A stretch of 64,000 nucleotides of DNA, from NCBI RefSeq assembly GCF_900156165.1, contig NZ_FTMY01000009.1:1-64000 (forward strand), read 5' to 3'. Of the stretch, positions 58,330 through 64,000 are shown piece after piece (position 1 is the stretch's first letter; every line of letters begins with the position of its first letter). The notes beneath the pieces were generated by a model. That model did no database searches, was not told the origin of the DNA, and saw nothing but the letters and a program-made list of their open reading frames with translations. Made by a program: the position numbers and the translations under genes. This DNA comes from Pseudacidovorax sp. RU35E (GTDB lineage Bacteria > Pseudomonadota > Gammaproteobacteria > Burkholderiales > Burkholderiaceae_C).

Positions 58330-58635
58330 TCGATGATACAAGAGTTGTTGAATTGATTGGGCGCCAGCACCTTGGCGGGAGCTTGTGGAGGCGCCCGTGC
58401 TTTCCCCACGCACGCGGCGCTTTGCGTACCGGACGCCGCCCACGATGGATCCGCCGATGGGACGGGGATTGTTTCCCGCCGGGGAACACCGCGTTCGGCA
58501 ATGCCTCGGGTTTTCCCTAGATCAACGGTCCACAATTCATCTCACGGGCCAGCGATTGAACGCAGACCCGAAGCCGGTGGGGCAGGTGCCCTGCCAGCTC
58601 TGTTCAACGCAATACCTGCCTACAGGAGAAAAATC
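58330..58635. other. 306-base intergenic region: ars promoter and DUF4148 leader
   Basis: The left end (about 58330-58360) is AT-rich and should hold the arsR promoter and its operator, with the stretch CAATTCAACAACTCTTG read on the minus strand. The right part leads to the DUF4148 gene. It contains the small hairpin GGCAGG-TGC-CCTGCC (58581-58595) and a ribosome site AGGAG at 58623-58627. I see no ORF or RNA gene here that I would support. Confidence 0.45.
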
Positions 58636-58989
58636 ATGACCAAGACCTCGAAGATCATCGCCCTCGCCGCCCTGTCGTTCGCCGCCGTTGCCGGCGCCAG
58701 CGCCGAGGAATACCAAGGCGTCACCGCCCCGGTGTCGGCCTTCAGCCGCGCCGAAGTGAACGCCCAGGGCGTGCAGGCTGCTCGTGCCGAGCAAAACCTG
58801 GAATACGTCGGCCAGCAGGTGGCCGTGGCCCCCGCCGCTCCCCGCAGCCGCGCTGCCGTGCAGTCCGAAGCCGTTGCCGCTGCCCACAATCCCACGTCCA
58901 ACCTGGACGCCAAGGCCTTCGTGAACAGCAAGATTCCAGCCCAGTACACCCAGGGCAGCCTGTCGGTCTACCGCAAGGCTGCGCTGTAA
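58636..58989 (+). CDS. DUF4148 domain-containing secreted protein
   Basis: 117 aa. A Sec signal peptide (KIIALAALSFAAVAGASAEE) is followed by an Ala/Val/Gln-rich mature part with the DUF4148-like start APVSAFSRAEVNAQGVQAARAE. These small exported proteins are common in Burkholderiales and have no known function. AGGAG eight bases before the ATG is a strong ribosome site, suggesting high expression. Stands alone, followed by two hairpins. Confidence 0.85.
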   Translation: MTKTSKIIALAALSFAAVAGASAEEYQGVTAPVSAFSRAEVNAQGVQAARAEQNLEYVGQQVAVAPAAPRSRAAVQSEAVAAAHNPTSNLDAKAFVNSKIPAQYTQGSLSVYRKAAL

Positions 58990-59007
58990 GCTCCCCGCAG
59001 CCCGATG

Positions 59008-59090
59008 CCTCGCCCGTTGTAAGCGGGCGGGGCGTGGGCCGAAGCCTTCAGGTGACTTGAAAGCCGGCGTGCGAAAGCATGCGGGCTTTC
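59008..59090. terminator. Two successive hairpins after the DUF4148 gene
   Basis: The first hairpin, CGCCCG...CGGGCG (about 59008-59032), has a GC stem with flanking GCC/GGC pairs. The second (59059-59090) pairs GAAAGCC with GGCTTTC and continues through GTGC/GCAT-type pairs around a GAAA loop, then TTC follows. They stand between convergent DUF4148 and DUF202 genes and could serve both directions. Confidence 0.5.
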
Positions 59091-59144
59091 TTCATTGGGA
59101 TCGCGGCACCTCCGGCGACGGCGCGTTTCGGCTTCCCAGGCGCC

Positions 59145-59474
59145 TCAGCGCAAGTGGCCGAGCAGGATGGACGCCAGTCCCGTTGCAGTGGCCAGCAGCG
59201 TTGCTGTCGTCACGGCCCGCATGGCCAGGGGATCGGCCAGAGCTTCGGGCCCATGCTCCGACAACTGGCGCCGCCGCAGCCGACCGAAGCTGAAAACGGC
59301 CGCGGCGGCCACGACAAGCGCGCCGGAGAGCACCAGCAGCGGCACGGAATCGTGCACGTAGCCGCTGCGCAGATTGAGCACCGCATTCAGCAGCAGGCCG
59401 GCGGCGGTCCGCGTCCAGGACAGCGTGGTGCGCTCGGGCTGCAGGCCCGGATCGCGGCTGGCAGCGGTGGACAT
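59145..59474 (-). CDS. DUF202 family membrane protein
   Basis: 109 aa with three hydrophobic segments (about 24-37, 44-62 and 87-106). The motif RTTLSWTRTAAGLLLNAVL is the DUF202 signature (RTxLSWxRTA). Function unknown; related to the YidG type. It starts one base after the stop of the second DUF202 gene, so they form a pair translated together. Confidence 0.85.
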   Translation of the reverse strand: MSTAASRDPGLQPERTTLSWTRTAAGLLLNAVLNLRSGYVHDSVPLLVLSGALVVAAAAVFSFGRLRRRQLSEHGPEALADPLAMRAVTTATLLATATGLASILLGHLR

Positions 59475-59894
59475 TCAGGCGCGATGGATGGCAATGGCCC
59501 ACGCCATCAGCACGGCGAGCACCGCGCAGATGAGCACCACCGCCACCGTCAGGATGGCCAGCATGCGCGAATGGGGCAGCGCAGCGCGGTGCCGCATTGA
59601 GACTTCGTTGTCGCGCCAGCGCGTGTACGCCAGCAACGCCAGCGTGCCCGCCACGCCGCACAGCAGGATGGCGGTGCCGACCACCAGCAGGTGCGGCTGC
59701 AGCTTGGTGGAGAACTGGTCGAGCAGGACGCCCGCCGCCAGCACGGCCAGCGCGGTGCGGATCCAGGCCAGGAAGGTGCGTTCGTTGGCCAGCGTGAACC
59801 GGTAGTCCGGCTCTTCGCCACTGGAGCGCCATGCCGGCCGGGGTTGGATGCGGGGCAGCGTACCTGCGTGGCGTTCTGGGTCGTTTTCGGCCAT
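59475..59894 (-). CDS. DUF202 (YidH-like) family membrane protein
   Basis: 139 aa, three hydrophobic segments near the middle and C-terminus. The DUF202 motif reads NERTFLAWIRTALAVLAAGV. E. coli has a similar adjacent pair, yidH and yidG. The role is unknown. It begins 34 bases after the Bug protein gene on the same strand and may be a distal part of that operon. Confidence 0.88.
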   Translation of the reverse strand: MAENDPERHAGTLPRIQPRPAWRSSGEEPDYRFTLANERTFLAWIRTALAVLAAGVLLDQFSTKLQPHLLVVGTAILLCGVAGTLALLAYTRWRDNEVSMRHRAALPHSRMLAILTVAVVLICAVLAVLMAWAIAIHRA

Positions 59895-59928
59895 CGCCCG
59901 AGTATCCGTGTGTGGGCTGACTGCCGCC

Positions 59929-60927
59929 TCAGTCGGCCACGAAGCCGGTGGCCTTGACGATGCGCGCCCAGCGCGCGGACTCGTCGTTCATCTTCTTGAG
60001 GAAGGCATCGCCGCAGATGTCGGGCGAGGGCGCGAGGCCCGAGAGCGCCATGCGGTTGCGGAAGTCCGGCGAAGCCAGCACCTTACGGTGCGCCTCGGTC
60101 AGGCGTTTGACAATGGGCGCGGGCAGGCCGGGTGGGCCGTTCAGGCCGAACCACACGGTGGTCTCCAACTGCGGCAGGCCGAGCTCGCGCACCGTGGGCA
60201 CATCTGGCAACTCGGGAGCACGCGTCGGCGCGGTGGTGGCGAAGGCGAGCAGCTTGCCCGCCTTGATCTGCGGCGTGGCGGTGGCGATCTGCACGAAGCC
60301 CAGCGGCGCGATGCCGCCCACCATGTCGGTGATCTGCTGCGGGCTGCTGCGGTAGGGCACGTGCGTCATCGGCACGTTCAGCGCCTCGCTCAGCTGGAAA
60401 CCCAAAAAGTGCGCCGGCGAGCCCGGCGAATAGGACGAGTAGGTCGGCGGCGTCTTCTCGGCCTTGAGCCACTGCTGCAGGCCCCTGAAGTCCTTCGGCC
60501 CCAGCGACGGGTGGCTGGCGAGCACGAGGCCGGCATCCACGCCCTGGCAGATGGGCGTGAAGTCGGCCGGCGTGTACTTGGCCTTGGGATTGGCGTTGGG
60601 CGTGATGGTCAGCATACCGGCCGTGCTGACCATCAGCGTGTAGCCATCGGCGGGCGCGCGCAGCATCTGTTGTGCGGCCACCATGCCGCCGACGGCCGGC
60701 GAGTTCTCGACCACGATGGGCTGGCCCAGGTCGCGCGACATCAAGTCGGCCAGTGCGCGGGCATAGACGTCGGGCGGCCCGCCCGGGGTGGAGGGCGCGA
60801 TCATCTTGATCGTCTTGGTGGGCCAGGCCTGGGCCTGGGCACCGATGCTGGCGAAGGCACCGACGAATGCCAGGCCTACGGCCAGGGCCGTGCGGTGGGC
60901 GAGCGGCGCGCGTGTGGAAGGGGTCAT
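59929..60927 (-). CDS. Bug family tripartite tricarboxylate transporter-type substrate-binding protein
   Basis: 332 aa. Signal peptide ends near FASIGAQAQA (about residue 33), then WPTKTIKMIAPSTPGGPPDVYARALADLM, the Bug/TctC N-terminal motif in two parts. These periplasmic proteins bind carboxylates and similar solutes and often serve as extracytoplasmic receptors without an adjacent permease. It lies 33 bases downstream of the sulfatase gene in the same direction, with which it is presumably co-transcribed. Confidence 0.9.
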   Translation of the reverse strand: MTPSTRAPLAHRTALAVGLAFVGAFASIGAQAQAWPTKTIKMIAPSTPGGPPDVYARALADLMSRDLGQPIVVENSPAVGGMVAAQQMLRAPADGYTLMVSTAGMLTITPNANPKAKYTPADFTPICQGVDAGLVLASHPSLGPKDFRGLQQWLKAEKTPPTYSSYSPGSPAHFLGFQLSEALNVPMTHVPYRSSPQQITDMVGGIAPLGFVQIATATPQIKAGKLLAFATTAPTRAPELPDVPTVRELGLPQLETTVWFGLNGPPGLPAPIVKRLTEAHRKVLASPDFRNRMALSGLAPSPDICGDAFLKKMNDESARWARIVKATGFVAD

Positions 60928-60960
60928 GGTCTGTCTCCTTGGATTTCGAGGGGGCAACGT

Positions 60961-62289
60961 TCAGCGTTGGGGCATGTCGCGGTACGAATAGCCCAGGCTC
61001 ACGGCCGCGTCGTCAGGGATGGCCGGCACGGATTCGTTCCAGGCCAGCCAGTCCTCGCGCAGCGCCTGGAAGCGTGCAGGTTCGCGCGCCGCCAGGTTGG
61101 CGCGTTCGCGCTCGTCGGCGCGCAGGTCGAAGAGGTACTCGTGCTCGTCGACCTTGAGGTACTTCCAGGGCCCGCGGCGCAGGGCGCGCTGGCCGCGGTG
61201 GTTCATGCGCCAGTACAGCGGGCGCTCGAAGCCCTGCGACGGGTCGCGCAGCACGGCCGCCAGCGAGACGCCATCCAGCGTGTGGCCGGCAGGCGGCGCA
61301 CCGCCGCCCAGCTCCAGCATCGTGGCCGACCAGTCCATGGTCATGCAGTGCTGGGCGCTGGTCGTACCGGCGGGAATGGCGGCGGGCCAGTGTGCGATCC
61401 AGGGCACGCGGATGCCACCCTCGGTCAGGTCCATCTTGCCGCCCACAAGTGGCCAGTTGTCCGAGAAGCGCTCGCCGCCGTTGTCGCTGGTGAAGACGAT
61501 CAGCGTGTTCTCCAGCAGGCCTTCTGCGCGCAGGGCTGCGACCAGCTGGCCGATGCCTTCGTCCATGTGATGGATCATGCGGCGGTAGGTGTGGATGTTG
61601 CCGCCGTCCAGGTGGAACAGGTTGGCGGCCGTCTCGGCGGCCACATGCTCATCGTCGCGCGTCTCCCAGGGCCAGTGCGGCGCCGTGTAGTGCAGGCTCA
61701 GGAAGAAGGGCTTGCCGGCGCGGGCATCGGCCGCGCGGGCCTGCACATGGCCCACGGCGCGCGCGGAGAGCAGATCGGTGAGGTAGCCCGTCTCGTGGTG
61801 CTCGCTCTCGCCGATGTAGAGGTCGTGGTCGCCGCGGCCCGAGCAGTGGGTGAAGTAGTCCACGCCGCCGGCCATGATCCCGTAGAACTCGTCATAGCCC
61901 GAGCGCAGCGGGCCGAAGCTGGGCGGGTAACCCAGATGCCACTTGCCGATCAGCGCCGTGGCGTAGCCGGCATCGCGCAGCAGCGAGGGTAGGGTGGGCA
62001 TCTCGGGCGGCAGGCCCAGCGTGGTGCTGCCCTTGCTGCGGCTGTTGATCGGTTCTTCCATGCCGCCGCGCAGGCGGTACTGGTAGCGCATGGTCATCAG
62101 CGCGAATCGCGTGGGCGAGCAGACGGGCGAGTTGGCGTAGCCCTCGGTGAAGCGCAGGCCGCCTTCGGCCAGGGCGTCGATGTTCGGGGACACGAGGCCG
62201 AAGTCGGCACTGCGGCCACCGTAGCAGCCGAGGTCGGCATAGCCCAGGTCGTCGGCGACGATGTAGATGATGTTGGGTCTGGTTGTCAT
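60961..62289 (-). CDS. Type I sulfatase
   Basis: 442 aa. The formylglycine site C57-S-P-T-R61 in SPVCSPTRFALM is present, as are the calcium-binding Asp pair D13/D14 (YIVADDLGYADLG) and SDNGGE later. GKWHLG is the conserved Lys/His motif. The enzyme needs conversion of C57 to formylglycine by a maturase elsewhere. No signal peptide is apparent, so it is probably cytoplasmic and acts on an imported sulfate ester. It is divergent from a LysR gene and followed by a Bug protein gene. Confidence 0.92.
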   Translation of the reverse strand: MTTRPNIIYIVADDLGYADLGCYGGRSADFGLVSPNIDALAEGGLRFTEGYANSPVCSPTRFALMTMRYQYRLRGGMEEPINSRSKGSTTLGLPPEMPTLPSLLRDAGYATALIGKWHLGYPPSFGPLRSGYDEFYGIMAGGVDYFTHCSGRGDHDLYIGESEHHETGYLTDLLSARAVGHVQARAADARAGKPFFLSLHYTAPHWPWETRDDEHVAAETAANLFHLDGGNIHTYRRMIHHMDEGIGQLVAALRAEGLLENTLIVFTSDNGGERFSDNWPLVGGKMDLTEGGIRVPWIAHWPAAIPAGTTSAQHCMTMDWSATMLELGGGAPPAGHTLDGVSLAAVLRDPSQGFERPLYWRMNHRGQRALRRGPWKYLKVDEHEYLFDLRADERERANLAAREPARFQALREDWLAWNESVPAIPDDAAVSLGYSYRDMPQR

Positions 62290-62381
62290 GACAGCGTGCA
62301 CAGCGAGGAGCAACGGCCGAGCTTAGGCAGGACGCAGCCATCCGTAAAATTGAAAATCACGCGCCAACCATAAAAATCCCG

Positions 62382-63287
62382 ATGGATCCTCGGCACTTGG
62401 TCCAGCTCGCGACCATCCTGGAGAAAGGCTCGATCACCCAGGCGAGCCGGCATCTGCACCTCACGCAGCCTACGCTCACCCACAACATGCAGACGCTGGA
62501 GATGCAGGCGGGCGGCCAGCTCTTCGAGCGCAGCCGCTACGGTGTGCGCAGCACGCCGCTGGGCGAGATGCTGGCGCGCGAGGGGCGGGCGATCGCGCGC
62601 CGGCTCAAGGACGCCGCGGAGGTCAGCGCGCGGCACCGCGGCGGCATCCGGCGCCAGCTGCGCATTGGCTCGGGGCCGATGGTGGGCGCCGCGGTGCTCG
62701 ACGAGGTGACGCGCGCCCTGCTTGCCCGCTTCGACGACCTGGCCCTCTCCGTGCGCAGCGACCGGCCCCATGTGCTGGTGGAGCAGTTGATCGACGGCCA
62801 GCACGATTTCGTCATCGGCCCCTCCTGGCTGGAGCGACCGCCACAGGGCATCGAGCGGCGGCTGTTGGTGGCCGACACCCTCGGCGTGTACTGCGGGACG
62901 GGCCATTCCTTCGCCGAGCGGCCCTCGCTGGCCCATGGCGAGGCGGAGGCCGCGGACTGGATCAGCCTGGGAACCGCATCACCTTTCGACCAGGACGTGC
63001 AGGGCATGCTGGTGGGCGGCGGCGTGCAGCAGATGCGGGCGCAGGTCACGGTGCTGGGCGAGGCGTTCGTGCTGCTGGAGATGCTGGCGCGCGGGCGGCA
63101 CCTGTCGGTGCTGCCCGACTTTCCCTTGCGGCGGCTGAGCCAGCGCTTCGGACTGTTGTCGTTGCCCTGGCCGGGACCGCCTGCGGCGCGGCCCATCTAC
63201 CTCTGGAACCAGACCACGACCACCGAGAGCGGCCTCATGGCGGAAGTGGGAGAGCTGATCCTGTCGCAGGTGCGGGCGCTGGCCTGA
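62382..63287 (+). CDS. LysR family transcriptional regulator, divergent from sulfatase
   Basis: 301 aa. HTH: LVQLATILEKGSITQASRHLHLTQPTLTHNMQTLE in two parts, with unusual Q/T residues in the recognition helix; the effector domain starts near residue 90. The 92-base gap to the sulfatase gene is AT-rich toward 62343-62376, a likely shared promoter. It probably controls the sulfatase-Bug pair. Confidence 0.9.
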   Translation: MDPRHLVQLATILEKGSITQASRHLHLTQPTLTHNMQTLEMQAGGQLFERSRYGVRSTPLGEMLAREGRAIARRLKDAAEVSARHRGGIRRQLRIGSGPMVGAAVLDEVTRALLARFDDLALSVRSDRPHVLVEQLIDGQHDFVIGPSWLERPPQGIERRLLVADTLGVYCGTGHSFAERPSLAHGEAEAADWISLGTASPFDQDVQGMLVGGGVQQMRAQVTVLGEAFVLLEMLARGRHLSVLPDFPLRRLSQRFGLLSLPWPGPPAARPIYLWNQTTTTESGLMAEVGELILSQVRALA

Positions 63288-63358
63288 GCGGCGCGGACGG
63301 GGCGGACTTCATGGCCTGGGCAGACAGCGCCATATGCCAGCTGCGCCAGCGACCGGCG

Positions 63359-63408
63359 AAAAAAACCGCCCGCGTGGGCCGGGTCTTCGACCCAGCCCGC
63401 GCGGGCGG
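63359..63408 (-). terminator. Strong hairpin terminator for the DUF3309 gene (read leftward), also after LysR
   Basis: CCGCCCGCG (63366-63374) pairs with CGCGGGCGG (63400-63408); inner pairs GGGC/GCCC and GGGTC/GACCC surround a TTC loop. On the minus strand the stem is followed by T7 (complement of A7 at 63359-63365), the form of an intrinsic terminator. On the plus strand it may also stop the LysR transcript. Confidence 0.75.
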
Positions 63409-63432
63409 CTTCTTGGTGGTGCGCGCCGAGGG

Positions 63433-63591
63433 CTAGATTCGTCCCATCAGGAGCAGCACGATCACGATCACGAGCACCAGACCCAGGCCGCCGCTCGGGC
63501 CGTAGCCCCAGCTGCGGCTGTAGCCCCAGCTGGGCAGGGCGCCGATCAGCAGCAGGATCAGGACGATGAGCAGGATGAAGGAAAGGGACAT
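63433..63591 (-). CDS. DUF3309 family small membrane protein
   Basis: 52 aa. Two hydrophobic segments, MSLSFILLIVLILLLIGALP and about 36-49, flank a Trp-Gly-Tyr-rich middle (SWGYSRSWGYGPSGG). This matches DUF3309, small membrane proteins abundant in proteobacteria and sometimes called stress-related, without known function. A likely intrinsic terminator follows. Too short for usual ORF lists. Confidence 0.8.
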   Translation of the reverse strand: MSLSFILLIVLILLLIGALPSWGYSRSWGYGPSGGLGLVLVIVIVLLLMGRI

Positions 63592-63705
63592 GACGTAGCT
63601 CCGAGCTCTGTGAGTTGTTGACAGAGCGGATGCTGCGCATATCGAAGGGGCCGGGCGGACGGCGGCGGGCCCCTCGCGCTGTCAGGCCCTCGCCGCGGTC
63701 GGGTG

Positions 63706-64000
63706 TCAGAGTTTTGCCAGCCGCGTCAGCGCATCGCGCAGTGTCTCGTCGCGTTTGGCATAGCAGAAGCGCACCACGCGCTGGTCGAACCCATCGCCAT
63801 AGAAGGCCGACAGCGGAATCGCCGCCACGCCGATCTCGCGCGTGAGCCACTGGCAGAAGTCGGCCTCCGACAGGTCGCTGACCGACGAGATGTCCACGCA
63901 CTGGAAGTAGCTGCCCTCGCTGGGCAGCAGTCGCAGGCGGGTGCGTGCCAGGCCTTCGGCGAACAGGTCGCGCTTGCGCTGGTAGAAGGCCGGCAGGTCC
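63706..64000 (-). CDS. Pyridoxal-phosphate aminotransferase, C-terminal end (YbdL-like), rest outside window
   Basis: The frame is open from the right edge and ends at 63706; about 97 residues are visible. They read FYQRKRDLFAEGLAR, then PSEGSYFQCVDIS, DFCQWLTREIGVAAIPLSAFY and VVRFCYAKRDETL, which fits class I/II aminotransferases of the methionine/kynurenine type (YbdL in E. coli). The PLP lysine lies beyond the edge. Which substrate it uses is not shown. Confidence 0.82.
   Translation of the reverse strand, partial: DLPAFYQRKRDLFAEGLARTRLRLLPSEGSYFQCVDISSVSDLSEADFCQWLTREIGVAAIPLSAFYGDGFDQRVVRFCYAKRDETLRDALTRLAKL

Noticed and set aside
56887-58501. In-frame N-terminal extension of arsC (to 678 codons)
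   Set aside because: It overlaps acr3 and arsR in another frame; ArsC starts normally at 56887 with its standard [12 protein letters not shown].

Overview
The window is very GC-rich (I judge well above 65% G+C by eye) and almost fully coding, with short gaps and many stop/start overlaps (ATGA, GTGA, TTGA). Gene content points to a Burkholderiales bacterium, most likely in or near the Comamonadaceae: a Bug-family tricarboxylate-type binding protein, a DUF4148 protein, a TctD/TctE-type two-component pair, a Pseudomonas/Comamonad-like gtsABC sugar transporter, AidB inside a fatty-acid gene run, and DadR/DadA. I see no rRNA, tRNA, CRISPR array, insertion sequence or phage gene, so this reads as ordinary chromosome rather than an island.

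Layout. (1) 1-12095, all plus strand: an acyl-CoA degradation run with a FadB-like 3-hydroxyacyl-CoA dehydrogenase (cut by the window edge), M20 peptidase, thiolase, two hot-dog thioesterases, a ~600-aa acyl-CoA dehydrogenase, two SDRs, a CurA-like reductase, AidB and a long glutathione-transferase-like protein. (2) 12166-15447: aldo/keto reductase and MFS exporter, with a divergent LysR regulator. (3) 15469-21940: two-component pair divergent from a sugar ABC transporter. (4) 22090-26953: two MFS efflux pumps, an O6-alkylguanine methyltransferase and a MATE pump. (5) 26950-31502: DUF2239 gene divergent from a Pqi/Let-type lipid-transport operon (split PqiA, PqiB, PqiC). (6) 31523-37105: DUF72, PaiB-like, TadA fused to an alpha/beta-hydrolase-like domain, S66 carboxypeptidase, and a nucleotide cyclase-FHA protein. 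(7) 37139-44119: dadR/dadA, a secreted hydrolase lipoprotein, a transglutaminase-like protein, MnmC and YggX. (8) 44282-55678: sulfur region with one stand-alone sulfate-binding protein, a long serine acetyltransferase, flavin reductases, and a coupled run peroxiredoxin-hydrolase-sbp-cysT-cysW-cysA-dsbB. (9) 55750-58329: arsR-acr3-arsC-arsH. (10) 58636-64000: DUF4148, two DUF202 membrane proteins, a LysR/sulfatase/Bug set, a 52-aa DUF3309 protein, and the end of an aminotransferase.

How the parts fit: regions 1 and 3 feed carbon (fatty acyl-CoA, hexose) into metabolism; region 8 imports sulfate and makes O-acetylserine, the carbon skeleton for cysteine, next to thiol-redox proteins; regions 5 and 6 maintain envelope lipids and peptidoglycan peptides; region 9 detoxifies arsenic. 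The least ordinary items are the TadA fusion, the truncated DUF2268-like remnant coupled to a P-loop gene, the DUF2239/Pqi divergent promoter with a palindrome, and the FNR-type box before the cyclase-FHA gene. All identifications come from reading the sequence and from memory of the families; no database search was run.
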